64,000 bases of DNA. Source: Symbiodinium natans. Lineage: Eukaryota > Sar > Dinophyceae > Suessiales > Symbiodiniaceae. Position 1 is the first letter of the stretch. Each line of letters starts with the position of its first letter. The stretch is from NCBI GenBank assembly GCA_905221605.1, contig CAJNDS010000635.1, positions 429,001 to 493,000 on the forward strand, in the 5' to 3' direction. Shown here in pieces: positions 11,007-23,263 of the stretch. The translations under genes and the position numbers were made by a program. Under the pieces are notes generated by a model, which saw only the letters and a list, made by a program, of their open reading frames with translations, searched no databases and was not told the origin of the DNA.

Positions 11007-12739
11007 TAAACCATAAACATTCGAAGGACACTGAGCTACTGGTAGGACTCCGTGACCGCAGGCCACGACAAACGGCAAGGCGGCCACGGGGCCCACCATC
11101 CAGGATGAATTGCTGCACCCATCCTGAGGTGGGGGCTTTGTCCTTGTTGTTGTGTGTTTTTTTGTTGTTGCTCTGATTGTTATTGCTATTCCTAGTTTTA
11201 TTACTACTAACTATTATCATGATTATTTATTTGTTACTTATGTTTTTATTTCTTTATTTGTGTTTTTTTTGGGGGGTGGTATGTGTACGTGCACGTCTAT
11301 GCTTCGGACGTATATGCACATGAAGTAGTGTTTGCTAGGATCCCGAAAAGTCACGTGAGACAGGCACTCACCCATGTCTATACGTCAACCTATCTCATAT
11401 GACTATGGTGATGAATATGCGCATTCATTGTTCCCATGGTCTGTCAGTACCGCTATCTGACCTAGGACCCCCCCCCATAGCTCGCCATGTGACTTGCGCA
11501 CCCAAAAAACTCCAAAGGCCTGAGCCATCTTGCTTAAGCACCAAACCAACATATCCCTAAACCCTGATCCCGAAACCCTAAGTTATAGGGTCCTTTAGGG
11601 AGGAGGTTCATGGGGGAGTGGTGGGGAATATGAGAGAACCTTGGGTTACACACCCCCTTGAACCCCCCCCCCTAAGAACCCTTCAACCAACGGCCCTCAC
11701 TCCATTTCGCAGGTCTTGGCCCCGCCTCGAAGCTCCTCTGCGGCGGAGGCGGCGCGCCGGATGCGCTTTTGACGCCGCGGCGCCCTTGCGCCCTTGGGAG
11801 CGTATGGGGCGTATAGGAGCGATGATAATACTGTGTACTGCTAGTGTAAGAAGGTAATCTACTTAATCACACAGAAATCAAAAACTGAAAAACAAGTAAT
11901 CACAGTAGGAGCAGGGCGGGGAGTGACCAGGAATCCCACCCCACCTAGATCGGCCCTTTACTTTCTTTAAAACCCACTTGCAGATATACTCGAGGAGGAC
12001 CCAGCCTCAAGGGGTTCTAGGGCTCAGGGCCCACCGTGAACTCCGAAGCCCTCGATGCTTGAATCCGGCGACGGCAAAGTCCTGACTCTGCTCTCCGCAA
12101 CCATATCTCCCCTCACGGTATGTCGTACTACCCTGATCAACTGCCCAACCCAGCGAACCCCTCAACCCTAAAAATAGACCCCTTGAGATATCTTCTCAGG
12201 CAGCGGCCAGCCAGCACTGGGAGAGCAGCCACGCGGCCGACAAAAGCAAGAGCCTGGGACACGCTTCAAGGTACCCCTGCAAAGTGCTCAGCCCGCAATA
12301 CAAGAAAGGAGACCCTACTTGCAACTGCTCATTTAGGTGTTTGGGAGGCTTCGGGGATTTAAGGGGTTTAGGCTTGGCTTAGGGGGTTTTTTGGGGTTTA
12401 GAGACTTCGCAGTTTGAAGAGTTTAGGGCCCAGGGCTTAGTAGGGACCTCCCAGAAAGGATCCCTCCACAGTCCCTTGCTTCTAAGCTTCGGGGGAGCTG
12501 CCATGTTCGAGTTTAAGGGTTCTAGGGTTTGATTCTAGAGGCTTTGTGGAGTCGTTTTCTTCCAGGATAAAAATGCTTTGCTAAGTTTTTCGGGGCTTCA
12601 GCGGGTCTTACCCTAACCCCTAAGCTTAAAGGCTTGAGATTCTCTACACGCCTCCCGGCCCCCGTCTGCACTGTGCACCAGGCCGGCCAAGGAAACTGGA
12701 CCGCATGGGCTCTGGAGTTCAGACCTTGGGCTTTGGCAG
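11007..12739. other. No supported gene; T-rich patch
   Basis: 11140-11280 is T-rich (TTGTTGTTG, TTATTTATTTG) and ends in a T8-G6 junction. The rest is mixed DNA with degenerate heptamers and short overlapping frames. Confidence 0.45.
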
Positions 12740-12839
12740 GGTTTAGGGTTTAGGGCTTAGGGCTTAGGGTTTAGGGTTTCGGGTTTAGGGTTTGGGGTTT
12801 AGGGTTTAGGGTTCAGGGTTTAGGGTTTAGGGTTTAGGG
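12740..12839 (+). repeat. TTTAGGG array
   Basis: About fourteen units, interspersed with CTTAGGG, TTTCGGG and TTTGGGG variants. Confidence 0.93.
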
Positions 12840-15434
12840 CAGTCTCGCCGAAGAGCTTGCGAGGAGTGTTTGTGTTGGGGTATTGGGCTTATCCAGGGTT
12901 TGTGCGACTTTGCGCGGTTTTGTAGGGTTGAAGAAGTTTGTATGACAAGTCATGTTCAGGGTTTAGGGTTTCGGGCTCAGGGTGTGTATGAAATTGTGTT
13001 TTCTTCTTGGTTCGTCTGACTCTGAATTTGTGTAATGCCGCAAGTTGTTTTTGCATTGCTATGCCTTTGTTGATTCGTCATTGGCAGTGTCTATTGCTGT
13101 TTTCGAGCTAATTCTTGCAGTACCTGTTTGTTCTTGGAATTCGAAGCACCACTACGATGATGACTGAAGGGCTTCGGGGTCAATGTTTCAGGGATCAACC
13201 CTAAACCCTGCAAGCCATAGATACTGAGTCTCAGGCATCTGCACTATCTGCACTGCACGCAGGCGCAGCCGTGGCATTGTGTAGCAGGAGGTGGGAGTAT
13301 GGTTTGGGCGTGGGGCTCTCTGGGGCTTAAGTATCGGGATTTGGGTTTAGGGCCAGGGCTTAGGATCTGTGGGTGCTGCAAGCTTACATTGAAGCCATGG
13401 GGTGTGAGAATGTATATAGAATGTCCGGAATGTTCTGCCCGGCAGAGCCAAACAAAAGATCTACGGATTCCCGTAAAGTCCAAGACTTCAATCCCCAAAG
13501 CCTGGCTTAGAGGGCTGGCTAGGTTTCCCATGGAGAAAAAAATATATGGCTGAGGTCTACCAGGCAGCCTCATCCTAATCCTATAGCTGTAAAGAAGGGA
13601 GGGAACTACTGGGGCTGGTCATCCAGGTTCAGGGGCCCAGATACTCCTGGTTTCTGAGACGCACCCAGCCAACACACAGAAATCCGTCCTGGCAGCGCCT
13701 GCTGCTCCATATGCGACAGCATACGAACATATGTTATTGAATTTGCCATAAATACTCTCTCTATACATATATATATATACGTCATACACTACACACAGAT
13801 ATATATATATATATATATATGTATATGCTTGATGCATAGCATGTATCTGAAAGTACGTACCACAAGTATTGATATGCATATGTATATGCGTACATACATA
13901 CTTACTTGCTTACATACATAGAAACAAACAAAAACATACGTACTATGCACATCGTATATGTTTCTGTTGGCGTTCTGGTTCTTAGCACCTTCAGATAGCA
14001 ATCGCTGCCCGCCTGGTGGCTCAAGGTCTGGGCGGCAAGGTCCGTGCTAGCTGGCCACGAGAAAGAGCATGAGCATTGTGGAGGGGCAGGCGGGCCTGGG
14101 GGTTGGGCATTTGGGGCAGCATGGTTGCTGGCGATGGAAGGGGCGGGAGGCGGGGGGGGGGGTGGGGGGGGGGGGGGGGGGGTTACCTCAAATCCTCACC
14201 TACCTGCTCACTTCTACATCAACCAGAGCAATCTGGGTACTTCACGAAATAAAAGTGCCCCGATATACCCCCTCACAGAACACTAAAGCTTCACACCCTT
14301 CACACGGACGGTCGTCTGCCACAGTCTTTCACATGTCCGCCCAGTACCCTGGACTCAAAGACGCGGAAGGCAGTAGAAGGTAGACTTACAACATATCTTC
14401 GACTGAACACTAATGCCCTCACCCTATACAATCCCCTGTACCCGCTGCTATTAAGCATTCCACATAACATGTTCATGAAAATCTTCTGAAAACACCAGGA
14501 GGAAGAAACAAACAAGAAACCTCTCCGAGCTCACAGGCCAGCTGCACGGAGTGTGCTTGGCGTCATTGGGAATGTAGGATAAGGCCTCGGATCTGTTTCG
14601 GAGTTGAGGGCGCTGTTCAGCACAGTGAAAGGCCGGTTACAAGCAGGTAGGGTTTCAAGGATTCAAACATCACATGCACTGAATCACTAAGAGTCGTGCA
14701 GGACTCTACTACATGGGCAGCGCGAGTCAAGCGCTACTTCTCTGCCGATGTTCTGAAGCCCATCTGCTAAACCCTAAACCCAAACTTGGCCCTAAGACGT
14801 AATGCCACCGAGGCCACATGGCACTCGTAGGGCTGTAGCCAGCGCCAGCTGCGGCCTCAGCCGGCTTGCGCTGGGCACATCCGACGCTTGATCTACCTTC
14901 TGCGCAACGGTTGAGGGTTTTAGGGTTACGAACGATAGTCGGGAACCGCAAAAGGGTCCTTCATGTAGAGCAGCCTTCATCTAGAAACATCCACTATGCT
15001 TGACGGAAGGTTTCCTATAGAGTTGTAAGCCTGCAATCCTTGGCCCGCTTCTTCGGCCTGAAATCCTTGCACTCCCTTGTCGGAGGAGCTTCAGTCGAAC
15101 CTTGAACCTCGACTTGGCAGTTAAAACAAAAGCTTGAGGTGTCAAGGATTGGAGGGAGCAGTGCAGGCAGCAGTGCGATTGGTACGTCCGAGCGTCTCAG
15201 AACCCATCATGTCTGCACATAGAGCCTTCGGGTGAGGTTTGTTCGAATGTGTACGAGACAGTCTTCGCCGGGGCATCCTCCCAAACCGACTAGCTGACAT
15301 GGTGGCTGATCTTCTGGGGGTCCTATGATCCAACCCCCCAAAGTATCGCAAACCCCCATCAACCCCCCCCATCCTCTCATCCTCTCATGAGGGTTAGGGT
15401 TCAGGGTCCAGGGAAGCAGGCCTTGTGCTCCCCC
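12840..15434. other. No supported gene; TA and poly-G microsatellites
   Basis: Contains (TA)n tracts at about 13766-13820 with surrounding ATGTATAC-rich DNA to 13960, and two long G runs at about 14153-14182. Reading frames here are short or low-complexity. Confidence 0.5.
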
Positions 15435-15547
15435 CCAAACCCCAAACCCTAAACCCTAAACCCTAAACCCTAAACCCCAAACCCTAAACCCTAAACCCTA
15501 AACCCTAAACCCCAAACCCTAAACCCTAAACCCCAAACCCTAAACCT
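15435..15547 (-). repeat. CCCTAAA/CCCCAAA array
   Basis: About sixteen units in which CCCCAAA recurs at a fairly regular spacing within CCCTAAA, suggesting amplification of a multi-heptamer block. Confidence 0.95.
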
Positions 15548-15640
15548 TTAGAATCCTCCAACAGAAGCTCCCGGCAACCTGGGCTCGCGGGCCCTGGGGC
15601 TGAAGTCCAGCGGAAGCTCGGGCTGCGAGTCAGGGAGACG

Positions 15641-15706
15641 GTTTAGGGTTTAGGGTTTAGGGTTTAGGGTTTAGGGTTTAGGGTTCAGGGCTTAGGGTTG
15701 AGGGTT
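15641..15706 (+). repeat. TTTAGGG array
   Basis: About nine units. It diverges from the preceding CCCTAAA array across about 93 bp of GC-rich unique DNA. Confidence 0.93.
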
Positions 15707-16326
15707 CAGCCCTCTCATGGTACTCCTAAACAAAGATTCTCATATGCGAGCCCAAGAATAGCAAGGGAGAACCAAGGTATGGGAAAAACTTTCAAAAACC
15801 CCAAGGGCCCAAGGGCCCAAGTGCGTCAGGAGGATTTGAGGATTCGCGAGCTTCGGCAGCGATGACCAAGCAACGGTGTGAAATTTAACCCCAAACCCTA
15901 AACCATCCAAAACCCTAAAGATTCTGGTGGTTAGACTGAATGCAGGCGCAGTTCAAAAGTCTAGGCATTCGATTCTTCGATCTGCTAGTTCTTGTTGCCG
16001 CCCATCGTCCTGTGACGTGTTTTAGGTGACCAACACTGGAAAACAGAACTCAACAAACACCTGCCGTCCTACTTCCCATGGCCACGAGCAGCTGAAGGGC
16101 CGACTGGGCATGAAACCCAAGTTCTGGGCTTCGGGGGGGGGGGGGGTTTGGGGTTACAGTGCAGTCCTGCAAAGGGGGGGGATCCTATCGTTCCCATGAT
16201 TTAGAGCCCCCATGTGGGCATTTCCCCAAAAACTGGGGCCTCCTTGCCCTCCATCCATGGCCACGAGACAGGCGGTCCCTGCCATCTTGGCTTGTGGAGA
16301 GACCCTAAACCCAAAACTTCATTCAA

Positions 16327-16391
16327 CCCTAAACCCTAAACCCTAAACCCTAAACCCTAGACCCTAGACCCTAAACCCTAGCCCTAAACCC
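16327..16391 (-). repeat. CCCTAAA array
   Basis: About nine units, including two consecutive CCCTAGA variants. Confidence 0.92.
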
Positions 16392-16802
16392 CCAATCCTC
16401 AAGCCGAAGCCTGGTCAATGTATCTCTGGGCTTTACAACTTGACGGTTGGGTCGAGGACTTCACGCTGGGTAGTTCTCTGAAATCGGGTCCCGTTTTTGG
16501 GTCCCCATTCTCTGGGGTATAGGGGGACCAAAAAGGGCAGAGCACTGCCCCACTGGTACACAGCAAGGAGGAGCCCCCCCCCCCCCCCCAAGTTCTGCTT
16601 CTCATACTTACACCAACTCTTGTGCTGGAACATCCTCCGACTTGCCACTCGGACTAGACATTTAAGGTGCCCCTTTTCTCGGGGGCCATCTTTCCGCTCT
16701 GGCCACAGCGCAACCCTCCGACCTCCATAGCTAAGCTGCAGTCCACATTGGCCGTTAGAACCCCTAGAGTCATGCTTGCGAAAAGGCGATCCTCTTAAAC
16801 CC

Positions 16803-16818
16803 GTGTATAGCTATACAC
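16803..16818. other. Perfect 16-bp palindrome
   Basis: GTGTATAGCTATACAC reads the same on both strands. It sits in mixed DNA away from any supported gene, and no function is assigned. Confidence 0.6.
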
Positions 16819-17750
16819 TAGCGCACGGTCCTACCTAGTGCATGCAGGTCAACACGGAGATTTTGGTGTTGGGGGCCATAGGACAGGGGGATGAAGGACT
16901 CAGGGCACACGCACTTGTGTTTGGAGGCTTTGCTCCTGGCCCTGCAATGCTAAACTCTATACCCCATGCCCGATCATCCCACTGTCAATATGCCCCACCT
17001 GAGGCCCTGTCATCCCTGAATCCCTGTAGTCCCTTACTAATTAGGGTGTGAGGGATTTGCAGAATGTCCGTGTGTGCGTGCGCGCGCGTGCATGTGTGAG
17101 TTTCGATACCCCCCAAACCCACAACCCCTCCGTCCTGAAGTGGTAGTGGCCACATGGTGTGCAAAGCACTTGCGGGCCGGATGGATATGTCTGAAGCCAA
17201 ATGGCCGAATAAGGCTTCCGGTCTAGGGTTCGGGAGCTAGGGGGAGTTAACTTGGGGTACGAATCGGGTCTGTAGGGTGTCAGGGTTTAGTGGTCGATGG
17301 CTTCGTTGGTACGACGGGTTCAGGGTTAGGGGAAAATAGGGCTCATACTACCCTAAAGCAAAGCTTTGACGTGCTCCAGGTACGCGACAAGCTCTTCCTG
17401 TGATCTAGGGTTGTTTCAAGTCACGTCTAGGGTCCTTTCAGGATTAGGCTTTCAGATGCGGCAGTGCACCGCAGGTACGTAGAGTTTCAGACTTCCCCTG
17501 CTAACCCCCAGAGGCCGCGAAACCCAAAAGAGACCTGCGCCATCCCTTGAAGGAGGCATAAGCCCAAAACCATAGCTACGAGTACTCGAATCACTTATTG
17601 CAAGCCCCGGATGTACAGTCAGTTTAGTTGCAAGGAAGGGAGAACTCTGCTACTCCTTCAACATTTGCAAAAAGAAAAACTGAACTCTTTTGCAGTTTTA
17701 GGCGGTTGCCCGTGCAGCTCTTGACTAAGCCGGGTGAAGGTTTGTTGCAG

Positions 17751-17870
17751 GTAAAATCCAGCGAGCTAGACACTTCAAAGGCTGAAGCTTCCGAGCTTGA
17801 GAAAAAGTTCCGCCGCCTTTTCCAAGCCGCAACGAGCGAGAAGGGAAAACTGCTGCACCTGAACTGCTGA
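17751..17870 (+). CDS. Candidate terminal exon, coiled-coil-like
   Basis: After a TTTGTTGCAG acceptor-like sequence ending at 17750, the plus strand encodes about 39 residues to a TGA at 17868. It begins VKSSELDTSKAEASELEKKF and continues RRLFQAATSEKGKLLHLNC. The charge pattern (ELDTSKAEASELEKK) suits an amphipathic helix or coiled coil. The frame extends upstream to 17628, but the first part is less protein-like. No family is recognised and no upstream exon was identified, so this is a weak model. Confidence 0.3.
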   Translation, partial: VKSSELDTSKAEASELEKKFRRLFQAATSEKGKLLHLNC

Positions 17871-18215
17871 CCGGACTCCAGACCCTGTACAGTAATTACA
17901 CCCCAAACCCTGAGGAATACTATCACTGGTGATAGCCCCGGTACTCTTCCTAAAGAGGAATTACAACTCAACCGCGTGCTGCCAGATCTTCAGGTTATCA
18001 GGTGGTTTAGGGTGTAGTTTTGGGTTTGGGGTTCAGGGTTTAGGGTTCTGTCAGTCAGCAGCCGTCAGTGTACCTCATTTTCTCAGAAGGTGCTCCTCAA
18101 CACCAGTCTCCGCGTTTCTGTGCTGCGCCTCCACCCGGCGCCTGGCTTGGTGGCAGCAAAACTCGGGGCTTCCGAGAGGGGAGCTCCGAGGTGGATTTGT
18201 CCATGGAGCACCCGG

Positions 18216-18532
18216 TCAGATCCGCGCGGGGTCCTCTACTGCAGCGGCCGCGTTCAATGCCGGCCTGTCCGCCACACCCAGAAAGTCCTTGGCCATGACA
18301 CAGAGGCCATCGAAGGGTCTGCCCCGCAAGAGCGTTCTTGTGGCCACTTCGTGGAGGCTGTGGGGGAGGTGGATGAAGGAGTGCTGCAAGGTACCGCCGG
18401 AAGACACGCGAGTCCATCGCTGCTCGTTCGTGCCGGACGCAAGGCTGCGACCTGCAGCCCCCGAAAACGGAAACTTGTCCAGTGTGAGGTAGAGACTGGC
18501 AACCTCCTCCACCTGTAGAGACTGCAGCTGAC
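18216..18532 (-). CDS. Candidate exon in GC-rich island, unknown protein
   Basis: 18060-18700 is a GC-rich island that is unusually free of heptamer-like sequence and open in several frames on both strands. The most protein-like frame is on the minus strand. After an AG near 18512-18520 it reads VEEVASLYLTLDKFPF, then a Ser/Gly/Thr region, then HSLHEVATRTLLRGRPFDGL and VMAKDFLGVADRPALNAAAA, with a stop at 18216. A second minus frame carries SMDKSTSELPSRKPRVLL downstream, so a further exon or a frameshift is possible. No family is recognised. Open frames on both strands may simply reflect GC content. Confidence 0.3.
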
Positions 18533-18684
18533 CGCCAAGACGAGTTGGGATATGTACACAAGGCGGCTGCCAGCAGTATCCAGCAGTATCCACTTCGGGA
18601 TATGGTGCCAGCTTCCGGGAGCTTGTCTTAGGACTTCAGGGTTTGTTACCAGGGCAGTCTCAAACCTAAACCCTATTTTTCTAG

Positions 18685-18706
18685 GGGAACCCAACAAGGG
18701 TTCCCT
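18685..18706. other. Short perfect hairpin
   Basis: GGGAACCC and GGGTTCCC form 8-bp arms around AACAA. The surrounding sequence is non-coding as far as can be seen. Confidence 0.4.
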
Positions 18707-19339
18707 TCAGGATATACTGCCCCCCACGAAGGCAATATAGTACCTACCTCATAAAGCTACTCGTCCCAAGGCCCTTAGAAAGCTACGCCGGGTTGGCGCC
18801 CTGAATACAAAGCTATCTTTGCATTAGTTCGCTTAACACCAAGAAGGGAACATACGAAATATCCCAAGGACCTACCCAGTACCTTAAACCCTAAAACCCC
18901 AAAAGCCTAAACACATAACCGCAGGATCGGGATGCTAGACGGTTTGGGGTTGAGGCTTTAGGGTTTAGGGTTTGTTTTGGGGTTGACTGATGCAACAGGG
19001 CCTTATATGAGAATCCGAGACCTTCTTGTGTCTGTTAGGATTTTGGGTAGCCTAGAACAAAGTAGGCTTGGGGTTCTTCAGCGAACCGCTTTTCACTTAT
19101 TCACGAAACCGTGTTGGCAACTGCTGGCGCCGGCTTCTTCCTTGAACTTGGCTAGCCGCACGTCACAACCTGGCACAGCCGCAGCAACATCCTTAAACTC
19201 TTCAACAGCCCAGCAAGCCCAAACAATGAAGAATGTTACACTGAATCGTGATCCACAGCACAGCTTGCTTAGAATCATCTCGCAACAGGGATTGGGGTTT
19301 GAAGGTGGGGGCCTTAAACTTAATGAGGGATATTACAGT

Positions 19340-19405
19340 ATATTTATACATAAGGACCATAAGGGGAATACTATTGAATTTTATTCCGACGCCTATACAT
19401 CAACC
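19340..19405 (+). repeat. Dispersed CCATAAGGGAATACT repeat, copy 2
   Basis: TTATACATAAGGACCATAAGG is followed by GGAATACTATTGAATTTTAT and TCCGACGCCTATA. It aligns over about 60 bp with the reverse complement of 45637-45700 and, in its core, with 2826-2875. Confidence 0.55.
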
Positions 19406-19775
19406 AGCCAATGTGCTGATGGCGCCTTCATGCAGGTGCACTGCACGCCTTGAGAATAACAGCAGCGACTGGGAGCCAACCTCGGACGGCTGACCATCCA
19501 ACACCTCTTAAGAAGGACCTGCAACAGTGCCTTCGTAGGAGTGCTTGGGGGTGGGGGGCCCACCCCAAATCGCCCATCTCTGAACCCGAGCCCTGCGCTT
19601 GACAGTCGCCCTGCTGAGGGTCGAGGGTAGATCGTGTGGTCCAGACCAGCTAGACCCCAAAAAGCCCCAATTTTAGGCGCCTACTTCATTCGAAGGAGAT
19701 AGTACTGGAAACCATTGAGGCTTGAGCTCTGCACCCTAAACAAGGAGGCCCTATCAAACACCATGAAAGACCTGA

Positions 19776-19805
19776 ACCCTAAACCCTAAACCCTAAACCC
19801 TAAAC
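19776..19805 (-). repeat. Short CCCTAAA array
   Basis: About four perfect units. Confidence 0.88.
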
Positions 19806-19964
19806 CAACCCGAAACCTCAAGGAGCAACTCAGCCTCACACCTGGGACCCAAGAGCGGGCCTGCAAAGGGGGGAGGGGCGCGGGTGAGGCTTGGGGTTCC
19901 GGGTATGTGGGGTTTAGGGTTTAGGCCTAAGATCCCAGACCAGGTTCAAGCCCTAACCTAAACC

Positions 19965-20009
19965 CTAGCCCTAAACCCTAAACCCTATACCCTAATCCTA
20001 AACTCCATC
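19965..20009 (-). repeat. Short CCCTAAA array
   Basis: About six units with CCCTATA and CCTAATC variants. Confidence 0.85.
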
Positions 20010-20117
20010 AACTCCACAGTTGGTTGCCTACGGCTTCGGGGCCTTGGGGGGTGGGGAGGGGCTCAAGGAGGGCACTTAGTACTGGTGAAACTGCGCCGCC
20101 TGTCGCCCCTGTTGGCA

Positions 20118-20164
20118 CCCTAAACCCTAAACCCTAAACCCTAAACCCTAAACCCTAAACCCTG
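20118..20164 (-). repeat. CCCTAAA array
   Basis: About six perfect units. Confidence 0.92.
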
Positions 20165-21960
20165 AACTTGAGATAGTTTGATGGCCTTTGGCTCCGCGCC
20201 GAGTCAGCATTCCGAGTAGCAGGTTGTTGACAGTGAGCATCTAAACGGCTCTGCACCCTCTGCTGCGACATTAAGCCGGAACACGGTTTTGAGGTTTGTT
20301 TAGAGCCGGTTTTGAACCTTTGGGATTTAAGCTTACAGGGGATCTAGGTTTGCAGCTCACTGAAGCCAGCCTGGTTCGTCTCTGAGGCGCCGCCTCGAGG
20401 GGCAAGCACCCCCAGCAGCTCGGTCCCCACACCATCAAAGACCCGCCTGCTGCTTCGGGAGATCTTACGGGAGAGGGGTTATGAAAGATTGATTACTTGT
20501 TAGACAGAGCGGGGGGGGGGGTGGGGGTAGGGTAGGGCGAGATGCACAAGGTTGTTGCAGCCCCTCTTCCAGAGCATACTAAGATAATTGTGGCAGCACT
20601 TACGAGGATCACAGCGCTGCGCATGTGTTGTTCGCATGCAGTGGACCACCTCGGTCCATTCCCGAATGATGTTGGATACTGTGCTCTTTACGAGAGACTC
20701 CCACCCAACGATCCAAAACCCCCACAAAAAACAACAAACCCTGGACCCTACCGAACAATATTGTTTTAGCCCTGACACAACATCTTTAAATGCCTCAACG
20801 TCCAGTCTGCAACTTGGTCCGCGTCGGTGTCATCGCCTTGACATGTAGCTGCTCACAAATGGAAAAAGCGTATACTGCAGCCTTGCGCAATGACACCCTC
20901 AAAATCCTCGAGCGAAGCGGCAGACCTTCTGCCCCTGTAAGGCCCCTCAGGGGGCTCGATAACAAATAGGGCATAGGGTTTTGGATTCAGCGTTTGGGGC
21001 TCCTTTCGCGGGTTTCGGAGGGTTTATATGGATTGCGGGTTCACATTTAAGGCCCCCGAAGCTTCTTTCGACCCGCCGTTGACATGGCAAGACCGCAATG
21101 CTCCGAAACCGAGCTTCTGGCTGAAGTGGACTGCCAGCTGGCTGCAGAGGCCTTTGCCCTCCTCATGGCGGGCTGGGGCTGTCTGGGCCAGGCGGGGGTG
21201 GGCACGGCTTGGACTTTGACCCTAAACCCTAAACCCTAAAGGCCCTAAACCCTAAACTCTAAACCCTGAAGTATTTAAGAGGCTCCCGAAAACTCTCCCG
21301 CTGCTTCGTAGCCGTCCTCCAGCTGCAGGATGCGAAAGCAGCGCGGCCGCACGCGTCGGAGGAATCTCCGCAGCAGGGGGCGTGTAGTTTCAGTCTTAGG
21401 GCTTTAATTGGGGATGGGGGGGGGGGGGGGGTTTTGAAGGGTTTAGGGTATAGGGTTTAGGGTCTAGGCTTTAGGGTTTAGGATTCCACGGGATTTTCCG
21501 GAGCTTAGGAGATCATGGGATGTTTCATGCAGGGTTTGTTGCTTCTACCGCGCTGCTTCAACGTGTTGCTTCATGGGCTCCGAGCCTGTGCCCTGAACAA
21601 CTTAACCCTAAACCCTAAACCCGAAACCCTAAACCCCAAACGCTAAACCGGTAACCCCAAACCCCTAAAACCCCGCGAGGTCGGAGACATGTGGATGTTT
21701 CTGGCCTATGGGGCTTCTGAATTGCTGGATTTGGGAGATGATTCTTGGGTTTCGCAGGGTTCTAGGGAACCTTAAGCCCAAGCCCCTAAACCCAATTTTT
21801 AAACCCCAAACCCTGAACCCCAAGACCTAAACCCTAAACGATTGTTATTGGGTTTAAGTCACTCTGGGTTTGATTCTTGGGTTTGAGGGTTCTTTTGAGC
21901 TTTCGGGTTCAGCCCAGGCCGCCTGAGACCAACGTAGGCTTCGCCAGGCCTTTGGTTCGG
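20165..21960. other. No supported gene
   Basis: Mixed DNA with scattered heptamers and long G runs at about 20511-20521 and 21418-21431. Overlapping frames of 60-92 codons on both strands around 20500-20850 show no motif. Confidence 0.45.
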
Positions 21961-22047
21961 TTTAGGTTTAGGGTTTAGGGTTTAGGGTTTAGGGTTTAGG
22001 GTTTAGGGTTTAGGGTTTAGGGTTTGGGGTTTGGGGTTTGGGGCTTA
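21961..22047 (+). repeat. TTTAGGG array
   Basis: About nine perfect TTTAGGG units followed by a block of three TTTGGGG. Confidence 0.94.
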
Positions 22048-22207
22048 GGGTTTGCATGTGGTGTTCAGAGTTCAGTGCCCAGCTCGGGGTAGTCTGCAGG
22101 GTTTAGGGTTTCAAGGCTTCTTCTTCCAGGGCCCGAAGGCTCACCAACCCAAACAACCCGAAGCGCTCGACGAAAGTCCCCAGGCCCAAGACTCTAGACT
22201 GGGTCGG

Positions 22208-22250
22208 AAGTATATATATATATATAGACATATATATATATCCATATATA
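22208..22250. repeat. (TA)n microsatellite
   Basis: Two to three TATATATA runs separated by single-base interruptions. Confidence 0.9.
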
Positions 22251-22464
22251 AAAAGTAATATAGTTCTTGAAGGAGCCATATAAACTTGCCAAAAAGGCCA
22301 GAACTAAAGAGGAGCTTCTGAGGCCATAGGACGCCGAGCCCCTTAGACCTTCAGCACTTTTTTCGACTCAACCCTGAAGCCCCAAAGCCTCCCCAGAAGG
22401 TTGAGCTAGGTACTGCCTTTAAGCAGAAGAGCGTGTCCTGGGGCTTGTACTTATAGACTGCAGA

Positions 22465-22534
22465 GGGTTTGGGTTTAGGGTTTAGGGTTTACCCTAAACC
22501 CGGACCCTAAACCCTAAACCCTCAAACCCTAAAG
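22465..22534. repeat. Head-to-head telomere-type junction
   Basis: TTTAGGG units (22467-22491) switch directly, with no spacer, to CCCTAAA units (22492-22534). The junction reads TTTAGGGTTTACCCTAAACC. Confidence 0.85.
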
Positions 22535-23200
22535 GTCTGTAGTTTTTTGACAGTGTGCCCCTGAAGACTTGGACTCCGGCTGACAAGCGCAGAGGGAGTC
22601 CTGCGTGCCGGCGCACTGGCCGCATTTGGAGGTCCTGGCCACGATGTTTCTGGTTTAGGGTTTAGGATTTAGGGTTTAGGGATTAGGGAATTGCTGGTAA
22701 CATGATTCGCCGCAGAACCCTTCATGCAACCGAAGTTCTTTTATTCCTGAGCCGAAACCCTAAACCTGATGGGATGTAGATGCCACAGCCTTAAAACATC
22801 TTAAAACCCACCATGAAGCAAAACCCATGCTTCTCCCCAAAAGATCTGGGAGCTTGGAAATTTGCGTTTAGGGGTTGCTGCGGTCCAGATGGTGTACTCG
22901 TTCTGGTCGTAGGCATTCTCTGCCGGCCAGGTCCTGACTTGCCAGATGAATCCAGATGAAGCAGGAGCCCGAAAACGTACGACCGCAATCAGACACACAC
23001 TCAGGACCTTTGATGGGCTTGAGCTTGCCGCGACTATCCCTTACAATCGCTAAATACGTTGCTTCAGAACTTTGGAAAGTCGGGTCTTGTCATAGTGTGT
23101 TTCTTCTGCTATAGGGTTTGGGGTTTCAAGCGTTCATCCGACCCGTTGTGCAAAGATCGCGGCTGTACCATTCCCGCCGAGTTATGCCTGGACCCTGTGG
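22535..23200. other. No supported gene
   Basis: Contains scattered heptamers at about 22650-22685. A minus frame at 22801-22998 reads protein-like words (FIWQVRTWPAENAYD) but overlaps another minus frame of similar length and has no splice or motif support. Confidence 0.4.
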
Positions 23201-23263
23201 ACCCTGAACCCCAAACCCTAAACCCTAAACCCTAAACCCCAAACCCTAAACCCTAAACCCTAA
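23201..23263 (-). repeat. CCCTAAA/CCCCAAA array
   Basis: About eight units, including two CCCCAAA variants. Confidence 0.92.

Noticed and set aside
18977-19453. 158-codon plus-strand frame
   Set aside because: Its last third runs through the dispersed repeat at 19340-19405 and the rest lacks motifs.
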